DNA of 64,000 bases from Bacteroidota bacterium (GTDB lineage: Bacteria > Bacteroidota > JABWAT01), in contig JAKLJL010000005.1 of NCBI GenBank assembly GCA_023151185.1, positions 62,001 through 126,000 of the forward strand, written 5' to 3'. The notes under the pieces are model-generated. The model saw only the letters and a list, made by a program, of their open reading frames with translations, made no database searches and was not told the DNA's origin. Made by a program: the position numbers and the translations under genes. Below, in pieces: positions 10,842 to 19,504 of this stretch (within the stretch, counting starts at the first letter, position 1; each line of letters opens with the position of its first letter).

Positions 10842-12455
10842 TTGAAAAGTATTTATTTGCTGCGTCACGCACAGGCCGAAAAAGATGAACTTAATTTTTC
10901 TGACCGTGACAGAAGTCTGACGCCAAAAGGTGAAAGTGATTGTAAAAAGGTTCTCATTCAGGCTAAAAAAGCCGGAGTCCTGCCCGGGTTAATCCTGACA
11001 AGTCCTGCACTGCGGTGTACCCAAACGGCTGAACTTGCAGCCGGTATTTTATTTGACTCGACCCCATCCATCCAGATTGCCGAGCCTCTTTACGGAGGTC
11101 AGGAAGTGGATTTGCTTGAACTGATTCAAAAATTGCCAGCCTCTGTTTCCAGGGTTCTGATTGTTGGACACAACCCTGATTTAACCACTGCTGCCGAAGT
11201 GCTTACCGGAAAAATACTGACACCCATCCCCACATCCGGTCTGATTTCCATCGAATTTCAAACAAACAACTGGACAGATTTACCACCGGGAGAAGGAACC
11301 ATCACCATGCTTCAAACACCAAAAATCAAAACAACCCAGGAGTACCAGTCAATTAAAACGGTTCTATCCGAATCAGTTTTGCCTGCACTTAAGGCCCATC
11401 TGGAATCCCTCGATCCCAGAGTCAGGGCACGGGCAGAAAAGGCAATTGACAGTACTTTGGGTAAGCTTGCCAAAAAACTGATAAAAGCTGCAAGGCCTGA
11501 AAAACCTGCTGCGGCTACGGCAAAGGCTAAGAAAACTGCAGCAACCGGATCGGCACCTGCCAGACGTGGCCGGAAGCCGGCCGTAAAACCTGCAGCACCG
11601 GTGGTTTCTTCAGAACCCAAAAAACGTGGCCGTAAACCTGCAGCGGTAAAAGCTGAAACTCCTGTAGTTGCCACAGAACCGAAAAAACGCGGCAGAAAAC
11701 CGGGTGCAGCAAAAGCAGCCAAACCGGCAGCACCGAAAACACCGGGAAAACGTGGCCGTAAACCCGCAGCGGTAAAAGCTGACACTCCTGTAGTTGCCAC
11801 AGAACCGAAAAAACGCGGCAGAAAACCGGGTGCGGTAAAAGCTGCCAAACCGGCAGCACCGAAAGCACCGGGAAAACGTGGCCGTAAACCGGCAGAGAAA
11901 AAAGCTGAAACTCCTGTAGTTGCCACAGAACCGAAAAAACGGGGCAGAAAACCGGGTGCAGCAAAAGCAGCCAAACCGGCAGCACCGAAAGCACCGGGAA
12001 AACGTGGCCGTAAACCTGCAGAGAAAAAAGCTGAGAATCCTGTAGTTGCCACAGAACCGAAAAAACGGGGCAGAAAACCGGGTGCGGTAAAAGCTGCCAA
12101 ACCGGCAGCACCGAAAGCTCCGGGGAAACGTGGCCGTAAACCGGCAGAGAAAAAAGCTGAGAATCCTGTAGTTGCTTCAGAACCGAAAAAACGGGGCAGA
12201 AAGCCTGGGGCAGCAAAAGCAGCCAAACCGGCAGCACCGAAAGCTCCGGGAAAACGTGGCCGTAAACCGGCAGAGAAAAAAGCAGAAGAACCTGCAAAAG
12301 TGACTGCACCGGCCGAAAAAAAAGCAAAGACACCGGTAAAAAGTAAACCGGCAAAAGGGGGAAAAGGCAAAAAAGCCAAACCGGCCAAATCCAAAACACC
12401 GGTAATTCCGAAGGCAGCACCCGAAACGGCACCTGCCCCGGAATCCCAAAGTTAA
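10842..12455 (+). CDS. SixA-like phosphohistidine phosphatase with AT-hook/lysine-rich repeat tail
   Basis: The first ~155 residues are a histidine-phosphatase domain of SixA type: YLLRHAQAEK carries the catalytic RH, LTSPALRCTQTAE follows, and VGHNPDL carries the second His. SixA enzymes remove phosphate from His residues of phosphotransfer proteins. A linker of about 55 residues leads into about 320 residues of Lys/Ala/Pro repeats with twelve RGRKP motifs, close to the AT-hook core RGRP and reminiscent of histone H1-like bacterial proteins. Start is TTG at 10842. The catalytic domain alone would be normal-sized (about 160 residues); the tail triples it. It lies between a receiver protein and ppk1, suggesting phosphorelay and polyphosphate links. 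The tail could bind DNA or polyphosphate. Confidence 0.88.
   Translation: MKSIYLLRHAQAEKDELNFSDRDRSLTPKGESDCKKVLIQAKKAGVLPGLILTSPALRCTQTAELAAGILFDSTPSIQIAEPLYGGQEVDLLELIQKLPASVSRVLIVGHNPDLTTAAEVLTGKILTPIPTSGLISIEFQTNNWTDLPPGEGTITMLQTPKIKTTQEYQSIKTVLSESVLPALKAHLESLDPRVRARAEKAIDSTLGKLAKKLIKAARPEKPAAATAKAKKTAATGSAPARRGRKPAVKPAAPVVSSEPKKRGRKPAAVKAETPVVATEPKKRGRKPGAAKAAKPAAPKTPGKRGRKPAAVKADTPVVATEPKKRGRKPGAVKAAKPAAPKAPGKRGRKPAEKKAETPVVATEPKKRGRKPGAAKAAKPAAPKAPGKRGRKPAEKKAENPVVATEPKKRGRKPGAVKAAKPAAPKAPGKRGRKPAEKKAENPVVASEPKKRGRKPGAAKAAKPAAPKAPGKRGRKPAEKKAEEPAKVTAPAEKKAKTPVKSKPAKGGKGKKAKPAKSKTPVIPKAAPETAPAPESQS
11601..12293 (+). repeat. 126-base in-frame tandem repeat encoding the RGRKP tail
   Basis: Five units begin with the shared word GTAGTTGC at 11664, 11790, 11916, 12042 and 12168, each exactly 126 bases apart (42 codons), preceded by a diverged half-unit from about 11601. 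Units alternate between two versions, GCAGCAAAAGCAGCC and GCGGTAAAAGCTGCC, in the order A-B-A-B-A, so the higher-order period is 252 bases. Each unit encodes two RGRKP motifs. Confidence 0.95.
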
Positions 12456-12466
12456 CCCACACCCAG

Positions 12467-12497
12467 GCCGGCAGATTTATTCTGCCGGTCTTATTTT
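12467..12497 (+). terminator. Rho-independent terminator after the SixA-like gene
   Basis: GCCGGCAGA, loop TTTAT, TCTGCCGGT, then CTTATTTT. The 9-base stem sits 11 bases after the stop. It may reduce read-through into ppk1, which starts 50 bases downstream. Confidence 0.8.
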
Positions 12498-12546
12498 ACC
12501 ACATGCACCTGATCAGGAAAAGGTCTTCAGAAACGGAACAGTTGGA

Positions 12547-14646
12547 ATGGAAAAGAACCTGAGTTTGTTCAAAGAACGTGAAATCAGCTGGCTTTCTTTT
12601 AACGAGAGGGTCCTGCAGGAAGCCGGTGACCCCACTGTGCCGGTAATTGAACGCCTGAAGTTTCTGGGAATCTTTTCTTCAAATCTGGATGAATTTTTCA
12701 GAGTCCGGGTGGCAGTGCTTAAAAGGATGGTCAACCTCAGTAACCGGTACACCAAAATGGTCGGGAAAAAGCCTGAGGAAGTTCTTGGCGAAATCCAAAG
12801 AATAGTGATCAGTCAGAATAAGCGGTTTGATAAAATATATGAAGAAATTCTGAAGGAACTTGGCAGCCGGAATATTTTTATCATCAATGAAAAACAATTG
12901 ACCGAGACACAGGGCGCACTGGTCAAAACCATTTTCAAACGGGATATTCAGCCGGCATTGGTTCCGATTATGATCGACGGAATAGCCGAATTCCCGTATC
13001 TGAAAGATAAATCCATTTATCTGGCGGTTGTTTTAAAAAATAAAAAGGCGAAATCAAAAACGAAATATGCCCTGATTGAAATCCCGACACAAATATCCAG
13101 GTTTGTGGTTCTGCCAGAATTTAACGGGAAACAATTTATCATTTTAATTGATGATGTAATCCGGTATTGTCTGAAAGATATTTTTTTCATTTTTAAATTT
13201 GACGAAATCGCTGCCTATACCATTAAAATGACCCGTGATGCAGAACTGGATCTGGACAACGATGCAGTCATCAGCTACATAGAAAAACTTTCAAAAGGAG
13301 TTAAAAAACGCCAGAAGGGGAACCTCGTCAGGTTTATTTATGATGCTTCCATTCCGGATGAATTGCTGTCCTATATTTTTAAACGCCTTCACCTGACAAA
13401 GAAGGATAATGTCATTGCCGGCGGCCGGTACCATAATTTCAAGGATTTCATCCGGTTCCCGAAAGTGGGTACTTCCGATATGCGGTATGCTCTTCCTGAA
13501 CCGCTTACCCATCCGGCACTGCCACATGGCACCAGCCTTTTTGATCAGATCAAAAAGAAAGATATTCTGCTTCACTACCCGTACCAGTCTTTCGATCATA
13601 TTCTGGACCTGCTCAGAGAAGCCGCCATTGATCCGAACGTCAGATCAATTAAAATGACCCTGTACCGGGTTGCCGATAAGTCGAATGTGGTCAATACCCT
13701 GATCAACGCTGTCAAGAACGGAAAATCAGTGACGGTTGTGATGGAGCTTCAGGCAAGATTTGATGAGGAAGCCAATATTTTCTGGTCGAATAAACTTGTT
13801 GAAGAAGGCGCCCGGGTTATTCACGGATTCAGAAGTACCGAAGCGGATCTGCGTGAAAACCAATATAAGGTCCATTCCAAGCTATGCCTGATTACCCGGA
13901 ATGAGGGCAGGAAAGTGGTTCGGTATGCCAATATCTCAACCGGTAATTTTAATGAAGATACCGCCCGGTTGTACTGCGATGACAGTCTTCTGACCGCCAA
14001 TGATGAGATCACCGACGAAGTAGCCAAGGTCTTCGACTCATTTGAAGATCACGTCAAAATTTCAAAAAACCGGTATAAACACCTGCTTGTTTCGCCCTAC
14101 AACATGCGGTCCCGGCTTGAAAAACTGATCTGGACGGAAATTGAAAACCACGAAGAAGGAAAACAGGCCTGGATTACCCTGAAGGTCAATAATCTGGTCG
14201 ACAAGGAAATGGTTTCCCTTTTAAAGGATGCGGTCTCGAGAGGAGTTCCCACCCGCCTGATCATCAGGGGAACCTGCTCCCTCGTTCTGCCGGATGACCG
14301 GGAAACTAAAAATTTTCAGGCCATCAGTCTGGTCGACAAATATCTCGAACACAGCCGTGTTTATGCCTTTTGCAATGGCGGTGACCCGAAATACTTTCTG
14401 ACTTCTGCTGATATGATGACCCGGAATCTGGATCAGAGAATTGAAGTTGCCTGCCCGGTTTACGACCCCGATTTACAGAAGGAACTTGCAAAAATTCTGG
14501 AAATTCAGCTTCACGACAATGTGAAAGCCCGGCTGATTGACAAACACCAGTGCAACCAGTACAGAAAAGGCTCCAAAAACGCAAAAACGGTCAGGGCACA
14601 GGACGAGATCTACTCTTATCTGGCATCAAGGAGACAATCTGACTGA
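12547..14646 (+). CDS. ppk1: polyphosphate kinase 1
   Basis: Reversibly polymerises ATP gamma-phosphate into polyphosphate. 699 residues, the normal PPK1 size. It begins NLSLFKEREISWLSFNERVL, followed by the N-terminal FFRVR-type segment (SNLDEFFRVRVAVLK). The C-terminal phospholipase-D-like domains include VHSKLCLI with the autophosphorylated His and ISTGNFNEDTARLYCD, and later DMMTRNLDQRIEVACPV. It follows the SixA-like gene and its terminator on the same strand, and ends two bases before the stop of a convergent 30-residue membrane protein. Confidence 0.97.
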   Translation: MEKNLSLFKEREISWLSFNERVLQEAGDPTVPVIERLKFLGIFSSNLDEFFRVRVAVLKRMVNLSNRYTKMVGKKPEEVLGEIQRIVISQNKRFDKIYEEILKELGSRNIFIINEKQLTETQGALVKTIFKRDIQPALVPIMIDGIAEFPYLKDKSIYLAVVLKNKKAKSKTKYALIEIPTQISRFVVLPEFNGKQFIILIDDVIRYCLKDIFFIFKFDEIAAYTIKMTRDAELDLDNDAVISYIEKLSKGVKKRQKGNLVRFIYDASIPDELLSYIFKRLHLTKKDNVIAGGRYHNFKDFIRFPKVGTSDMRYALPEPLTHPALPHGTSLFDQIKKKDILLHYPYQSFDHILDLLREAAIDPNVRSIKMTLYRVADKSNVVNTLINAVKNGKSVTVVMELQARFDEEANIFWSNKLVEEGARVIHGFRSTEADLRENQYKVHSKLCLITRNEGRKVVRYANISTGNFNEDTARLYCDDSLLTANDEITDEVAKVFDSFEDHVKISKNRYKHLLVSPYNMRSRLEKLIWTEIENHEEGKQAWITLKVNNLVDKEMVSLLKDAVSRGVPTRLIIRGTCSLVLPDDRETKNFQAISLVDKYLEHSRVYAFCNGGDPKYFLTSADMMTRNLDQRIEVACPVYDPDLQKELAKILEIQLHDNVKARLIDKHQCNQYRKGSKNAKTVRAQDEIYSYLASRRQSD

Positions 14647-14647
14647 G

Positions 14648-14740
14648 TTATCTTGCAACGAGTGCCAGGTTCCCGAGAATCAGAACAATCAGGAACAGGA
14701 TTCCGGTTACAATTCTGAAAAATGAGCCGGCAAATTTCAT
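14648..14740 (-). CDS. 30-residue single-helix membrane protein
   Basis: Short minus-strand frame ATG at 14740 to TAA at 14648. It reads MKFAGSFFRI, then an unbroken hydrophobic helix from about residue 11 to 28 (VTGILFLIVLILGNLALV), ending AR. The start is preceded by CGGAGGACTT, a near-perfect ribosome binding site at ideal spacing. It lies tail to tail with ppk1 with one base between stops. The combination of a strong binding site, basic-then-hydrophobic composition and clean stop argues for a real small protein. No family is recognised; it resembles the many single-pass small proteins that modulate membrane enzymes. Confidence 0.6.
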   Translation of the reverse strand: MKFAGSFFRIVTGILFLIVLILGNLALVAR

Positions 14741-14907
14741 AAGTCCTCCGATGGTTGGCCGGATCTAATGAAAATCCCGTGCCGGAATCCAAAACCCGGC
14801 ATTTGCCCATTTATAACAGGTTAAACTCATCAGGTGTCAACCGGCAGAGACATCTCTGCACGTAACCTGTAATCAAATGATGACACAGGAAAGGGAACTG
14901 GAATCCG

Positions 14908-15786
14908 ATGAAAAAAGTTGCAAAACCTCTTATTTACCTGGCCATCCTGGGCATTCTGTTTCTGGTTTTCAGGCTGGTCACCGGGCCCGGTGAATCGGAA
15001 CAGCCGGCAGAGTCCAGATCCGGACAGAGGGGTAAGTCTGACAACCTGCATCTGATTACCTGGAATCTGTTTAATTTCGGAAAATCGAAAAGTCCGGCGG
15101 ATATTCAGTTTATTGCCGGTGAGCTTCGTGATGCTGATGTGGTGGCCGTTCAGGAAGTTTCAACAGGACCTGCTGGTGCCCAGGCAGTTGCTGCTTTGGT
15201 GGATGAACTGAACCGGACCGGATCCAGGTGGGACTACACGGTTTCGGATCCGACAACCGGTGATGGATCTGAACGGTATGCTTTTCTCTGGAAACCGCAC
15301 CGGTTAAGCCTGAAGGGCAGGGCACAACTTGCCAATGCCCTGGAATCCAAACTGAACCGTGAACCTTACTTTGCTGTATTTGAATTTGAAGGGAAGGAAG
15401 TTGGAGTTGCCAGTTTTCATGCTGTTCCCACTGCAAAAAAACCAGAGACAGAAACTTCACTCCTCGATGATCTCATCCGGGTGACCGGGAGAAAGGATCT
15501 TCTGATTGCCGGTGATTTCAATCTGTCAGAAAAACATCCGGGTTTCGATGAACTTAAAAAGGCCGGCTGGATTCCGGTTCTGAAAGGAACCAAAACCAGC
15601 CTGAAAATGAAGAAAACAGAGGAAGGACATCTTGCCAGCGAATATGACAATATCTTTTACAATCCGGCAGTGATCCTGCCCGTTGAAGCCTCTGCGCAGG
15701 ATTTTTCAGAAAAGTTTCCGGTACTTGAAAAAGCCAGAAATATTTCAGATCATCTGCCAGTTTCATTTTATTTCAAGGTTAAGTAA
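14908..15786 (+). CDS. endonuclease/exonuclease/phosphatase-fold protein, membrane-anchored or secreted
   Basis: 292 residues. Residues 5-24 form an N-terminal membrane helix or signal (AKPLIYLAILGILFLVFRLV), followed by a polar linker and an EEP (DNase I-like) domain. Its motifs are LITWNLFNFGKSK, VVAVQEVSTG with the metal-binding Glu, LIAGDFNLSEKHPG with the Asp/Asn pair, YDNIFYNP and SDHLPVSF at the C-terminus with the catalytic His. The likely role is cleavage of a phosphodiester substrate outside the cytoplasm. Its TAA overlaps the ATG of dctQ by one base, an unusual partner for a TRAP permease. Confidence 0.85.
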   Translation: MKKVAKPLIYLAILGILFLVFRLVTGPGESEQPAESRSGQRGKSDNLHLITWNLFNFGKSKSPADIQFIAGELRDADVVAVQEVSTGPAGAQAVAALVDELNRTGSRWDYTVSDPTTGDGSERYAFLWKPHRLSLKGRAQLANALESKLNREPYFAVFEFEGKEVGVASFHAVPTAKKPETETSLLDDLIRVTGRKDLLIAGDFNLSEKHPGFDELKKAGWIPVLKGTKTSLKMKKTEEGHLASEYDNIFYNPAVILPVEASAQDFSEKFPVLEKARNISDHLPVSFYFKVK

Positions 15787-16319
15787 TGAGTCCATTTATC
15801 CGGTTTGCAGATGCCGTTGACCGGTTAACAGAAAAGACCGGTTCTGCAGTAAGCTGGCTGTCAGGGGTGCTGGTTGCCGTTGTATGTTTCGATGTTCTTA
15901 CCCGGTATCTGTTTAATTTTACCAGTACGGGAATGGCAGAACTGGAATGGCATTTATTTTCGGTTCTTTTTCTGATTGGTGCGGGCTACACACTTAAACA
16001 TCAGAAACACGTTCGGGTTGATGTTTTTTATCATACCATGTCAGAAAAATCAAAAGCCTGGGTTAACCTTTCCGGGCATTTGTTTGCCCTGATTCCGTTT
16101 TCTGTTCTGGTCATCTGGTCTTCCTTTCCGTTTGTGGCTTCTTCCTTTTCTCTTTCTGAAACCTCGCCGGATCCCGGCGGACTTCCCTTTCGGTGGCTGA
16201 TCAAGGCCATGATTCCGGCTGGATTCAGTTTCCTGATTTTACAGTCTTTGGCCGAAGTTGTCCGGCAGATTCAGATTTTAACCGGAAATCCGGAAAAGGA
16301 GACACCCGGTGATCATTGA
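15786..16319 (+). CDS. dctQ: TRAP transporter small permease (DctQ)
   Basis: 177 residues with four predicted membrane helices: about 20-40, 50-66, 90-110 and 137-157. Features typical of DctQ are LTRYLFNFT, the amphipathic MAELEWHLFSVLFLIGAGY with its EWHLF segment, and KHQKHVRVDVFY. The PGGLPFRWLIKAMIP segment is characteristic of the 2-oxoacid (TakPQM) branch. It overlaps the upstream gene by one base and dctM by 11 bases. It would work with DctM and a periplasmic DctP; the only DctP here is 11 kb downstream. Confidence 0.9.
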   Translation: MSPFIRFADAVDRLTEKTGSAVSWLSGVLVAVVCFDVLTRYLFNFTSTGMAELEWHLFSVLFLIGAGYTLKHQKHVRVDVFYHTMSEKSKAWVNLSGHLFALIPFSVLVIWSSFPFVASSFSLSETSPDPGGLPFRWLIKAMIPAGFSFLILQSLAEVVRQIQILTGNPEKETPGDH

Positions 16320-17631
16320 ACTGAATCCCCTGAGTTTATTTGCTGTTCTGTTTGTTCTCCTGCTGCTGGGGTTCCCGGTTGCATTCACTCTCGGCGGTGT
16401 GTCGCTGGTGTTCGGTTTTCTGACCTTCGGTCTCGATTTTTTTAATCTTCTTCCGATGCGGGTTTGGGGTGTCATGAATAATTATGTTATGATGGCGGTC
16501 CCCTTATTCGTTTTTATGGGGGTCATGCTTGAAAAATCAGGACTGGCCGAAGATCTCCTCGAAACGATGGCTCTTATTTCGGGGAAAATCAAAGGCGGCC
16601 TTGCTCTTTCTGTTCTGTTTGTCGGACTGCTCCTGGCAGCCTCAACCGGGATTGTTGGCGCCACGGTTGTGACTATGGGGATGCTGAGCTTACCGACCAT
16701 GCTCAAGCGGGGATACAGCCCTGAGCTATCTGCCGGAACCATTGTGGCCTCGGGGACACTTGGCCAGATCATTCCGCCAAGCATTGTTCTGGTTCTGCTG
16801 GGTAGTGTGATGAATGTTCCTGTCGGAGATTTATTTATCGGAGCACTGGTTCCCGGTTTTCTGCTGTTTGGACTTTATCTGGTGTTTGTTGCAGTATTTG
16901 CCTGGCTGCGCCCCGGGTCTGCACCGCCGATGCCGGATGACCTCATGGCCCGGTTTACCGGGAAGGAAAAATGGATGAGGATCGGAAAGGCATTCGTGCC
17001 GCCTGTTTTTCTGATGATCGCTGTTCTCGGAACCATTTTTACCGGCATTGCCTCACCGACCGAGGCTGCAGCAGTTGGCGCTTTGGGTGCCACTTTGCTA
17101 ACCCTGTCCCAGGGGAAACTGACAGTGCTGACTCTGAAGCAGGTAATGAAGGAAACAACTTTCCTGACCAGTATGGTATTTATTATTCTTGCCGGTGCTG
17201 CTGCGTTCGGTCTGGTTTTCAGGGGAATGGGTGGCGACCACTACCTTAGTTCACTGATTCTGGGGTCCGACCTGGAACCGCACCATTTTCTTCTGATTGT
17301 CATGCTGGTGGTTTTTATTGCAGGGTTTTTCATTGATTTTATTGAAATCTGCTTTATCATCGTTCCGGTTGTAGCACCGATCTTCCTAAAAATGGGAGTT
17401 GATCTGACCTGGCTTGGGATTCTGCTGGCGGTAAATCTGCAAACTTCCTTTCTGACACCTCCGTTTGGTTTTGCTCTTTTCTACCTTAAGGGTGTAGCTC
17501 CGCCCGAAGTGACAACCCGGCATATTTACAAAGGAATCATTCCCTTCATTCTGATTCAGTTGCTGGTTTTATACCTTGTCATGGAATTCCCTGTACTTGC
17601 GACCGGTTTGATCGGACTGACCGGCAATTAG
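16309..17631 (+). CDS. dctM: TRAP transporter large permease (DctM)
   Basis: 440 residues, about 12 hydrophobic helices: the Na+-coupled transport subunit of a tripartite TRAP transporter. Family motifs include VPLFVFMGVMLEKSGLAEDL, ASTGIVGATVVTMGMLSLP, GTLGQIIPPSIVLVLLG, TGIASPTEAAAVGALGA and LTPPFGFALFYLKGVAPPEV. The start is GTG at 16309, overlapping dctQ. Its stop overlaps the stop of a convergent thioredoxin-like gene by four bases. By similarity of DctQ and the distant DctP to TakPQM, a 2-oxo monocarboxylate is the likely substrate, an inference. Confidence 0.95.
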   Translation: MIIELNPLSLFAVLFVLLLLGFPVAFTLGGVSLVFGFLTFGLDFFNLLPMRVWGVMNNYVMMAVPLFVFMGVMLEKSGLAEDLLETMALISGKIKGGLALSVLFVGLLLAASTGIVGATVVTMGMLSLPTMLKRGYSPELSAGTIVASGTLGQIIPPSIVLVLLGSVMNVPVGDLFIGALVPGFLLFGLYLVFVAVFAWLRPGSAPPMPDDLMARFTGKEKWMRIGKAFVPPVFLMIAVLGTIFTGIASPTEAAAVGALGATLLTLSQGKLTVLTLKQVMKETTFLTSMVFIILAGAAAFGLVFRGMGGDHYLSSLILGSDLEPHHFLLIVMLVVFIAGFFIDFIEICFIIVPVVAPIFLKMGVDLTWLGILLAVNLQTSFLTPPFGFALFYLKGVAPPEVTTRHIYKGIIPFILIQLLVLYLVMEFPVLATGLIGLTGN

Positions 17632-18236
17632 CCTGGGAAGGATAATCTCTGAAGCAGTTCCCGGCTGATGGATTCTCCCTTATTCCTGCCATACCACAGG
17701 TGAAGATCTTCGGTTATTTTTTCCTTTATCACCCCGTCAGTTTTCGATTTCAAAACGAGTTCATGTGCTTCAGCCGGTCTGGGGCCCCACCGGAAGATTT
17801 CGTTCCCGTCTGAGTCAAAACAGATCAGAATGGGGATCGATCTGGTTCCGTTGGTCAGATACAATTCCATAATTTCGGGATGCTGATCCCGGAGGAAGAT
17901 CCGGAAGGTGATTGCCGGATTGATTTCCGCCATCCGGATGAGGTAGGGAAGATTCTGTGCAGAGTCACCGCACCAGGGTTCGGTTAGTACAACCCAGGTT
18001 TGCGGGGTTGCTGCAGATCTGAGTTTTTCTGCCAGCTCAACCGGGACAGTATAGGTTTTGAAGATCCGTTCTGACCGTTTCAGGTTCAGGTGAGTATACC
18101 GGATCCTGTCTATGGCTTCGGGTGAAAGTTCCGGCGTAATTACAGCCTCTGCTGCCGAAATAAAAAGTTGCCGGTATTGGTCAGGAGTCAGCGCAGCAGA
18201 TAGGGCTCCGTCAAACAAAAATGCAGGTTTTTCCAT
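17628..18236 (-). CDS. thioredoxin-like fold protein (WCGDS motif)
   Basis: About 202 residues from the ATG at 18236, which has GGGAGGACTAT upstream; an in-frame start at 18275 lacks a site. The thioredoxin domain contains VVLTEPWCGDSAQNLPYL, i.e. a WCxxS active site with one Cys, so it is probably not a classical dithiol oxidoreductase. It continues with RSIPILICFDSDGNEIFRWG, containing the cis-Pro. This matches a widespread family annotated as thioredoxin family protein. An N-terminal helical part of about 80 residues precedes it. Confidence 0.82.
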   Translation of the reverse strand: MEKPAFLFDGALSAALTPDQYRQLFISAAEAVITPELSPEAIDRIRYTHLNLKRSERIFKTYTVPVELAEKLRSAATPQTWVVLTEPWCGDSAQNLPYLIRMAEINPAITFRIFLRDQHPEIMELYLTNGTRSIPILICFDSDGNEIFRWGPRPAEAHELVLKSKTDGVIKEKITEDLHLWYGRNKGESISRELLQRLSFPG

Positions 18237-18448
18237 GATAGTCCTCCCGGGTATCAGAACATCTGCACCCAACATCCGGTTTCCGGAAACAGAGATTTCC
18301 TGAATTCAGATATAAAGAATCCGCCTTGTTTCTTATTTTTAAATTCTGAATCTGAATTCACCGTAAGTTTACATCCGGTTAATCAGGGGTGACTCTGTGG
18401 TAATAATCGGAATGGATTTTTGCAGAACCACTTAATTTTTGAGATTGA

Positions 18449-19504
18449 ATGACCGGACAGGCCTCCCGACCCAAACTGCTTTTAATCTGCGGATCACTGC
18501 ATCAGACAATTCAGATGCACCTGATATCAAAAGAACTGCCCGGATTTGACTGCTATTTTACCCCGCATTATGCCGACGGCTTTACCGAACTGATCAGAAA
18601 ACTGCGGTGGACAGAAATGTCGGTTCTTGGCCGGAAACATTATGACCGGTGCATGAACTATCTTGAAAAACACGGGCTTGAGGCAGATTACCGGGGTGAA
18701 AAATATTCCTACGATCTGGTCATTACCTGTTCGGATATGGTGATACAGAAAAACATCCGGGATAAAAAAATAGTGGTGGTTCAGGAAGGGATGACCGATC
18801 CGGATGAGTTCTGGTATTACGTTGTTCTTCTGATTCCCACCCTTCCCCGCTGGGCTGCCAGCACAGCAATGACCGGGATGAGTAATATGTACGACCGGTT
18901 CTGTGCGGCAAGTGAAGGGTACAAGTCCCATTTTGTATCCCGGGGTGCTGATCCCGCCCGGATAGCAGTGACCGGGATTCCCAATTTTGACAATGCAGGA
19001 AAATTCCGGAAAAATGAATTCCCCTACCGGAATTTTGTTCTGGTTTGTACTTCAGATTCCCGTGAAACTCTGAAAATCGAAAACCGTGCTGCCTTTATCC
19101 GGAAATGTGTCCTGATTGCTGGGGGACGGCAACTGATTTTTAAACTGCATCCGAACGAAAACTTCCGGAGGTCCATCCGGGAAATTACCCGGCTTGCTCC
19201 CGGCGCAATTATTTACACCTCGGGCAGTGCAGAAGAAATGATCGCCAATTGCGATGTTCTGATTACCCAGTGGTCATCGGTCGTTTATGTTGGCCTGGCA
19301 CTTGGCAAGGAAGTTTATTCCAATTTTGATCTGGAAGATTTGAAACGGAAGCTCCCGGTTCAGAACAATTCTGCTGCCCGGAATATTGCAGAGGTGATCA
19401 GAGAAGTGCATGAGGATCCGGCTGTTATCAATCCGAAGAAATTGAATAACCGGCTTTTTTACTACCGCAGGTTTTTAAACCTCTTTAAGAAGGCAGCCAA
19501 ATGA
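18449..19504 (+). CDS. GT-B fold glycosyltransferase, candidate CMP-sugar transferase
   Basis: 351 residues. The second half has KLHPNENF (an HP motif) and TQWSSVVYVGLALGKEV (an SS motif), plus VVQEGMTDPDE containing an acidic-Gly motif. The HP and S/T-S pair is shared by GT-B sialyltransferases and Kdo transferases and by CDP-glycerol transferase-like proteins. It opens the sugar-acid cluster and its TGA overlaps the ATG of the SpsF-type cytidylyltransferase (ATGA), so the two are translationally coupled. I infer transfer of the CMP-activated product made by the downstream genes. A CDP-glycerol glycerophosphotransferase-like role is the main alternative. Confidence 0.65.
   Translation: MTGQASRPKLLLICGSLHQTIQMHLISKELPGFDCYFTPHYADGFTELIRKLRWTEMSVLGRKHYDRCMNYLEKHGLEADYRGEKYSYDLVITCSDMVIQKNIRDKKIVVVQEGMTDPDEFWYYVVLLIPTLPRWAASTAMTGMSNMYDRFCAASEGYKSHFVSRGADPARIAVTGIPNFDNAGKFRKNEFPYRNFVLVCTSDSRETLKIENRAAFIRKCVLIAGGRQLIFKLHPNENFRRSIREITRLAPGAIIYTSGSAEEMIANCDVLITQWSSVVYVGLALGKEVYSNFDLEDLKRKLPVQNNSAARNIAEVIREVHEDPAVINPKKLNNRLFYYRRFLNLFKKAAK

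Noticed and set aside
11312-12462. Two long minus-strand open frames (360 and 311 codons) opposite the SixA-like gene
   Set aside because: They exist only because the 126-base repeat keeps all frames open; their translations are low-complexity, and they have no binding site or recognisable domain.
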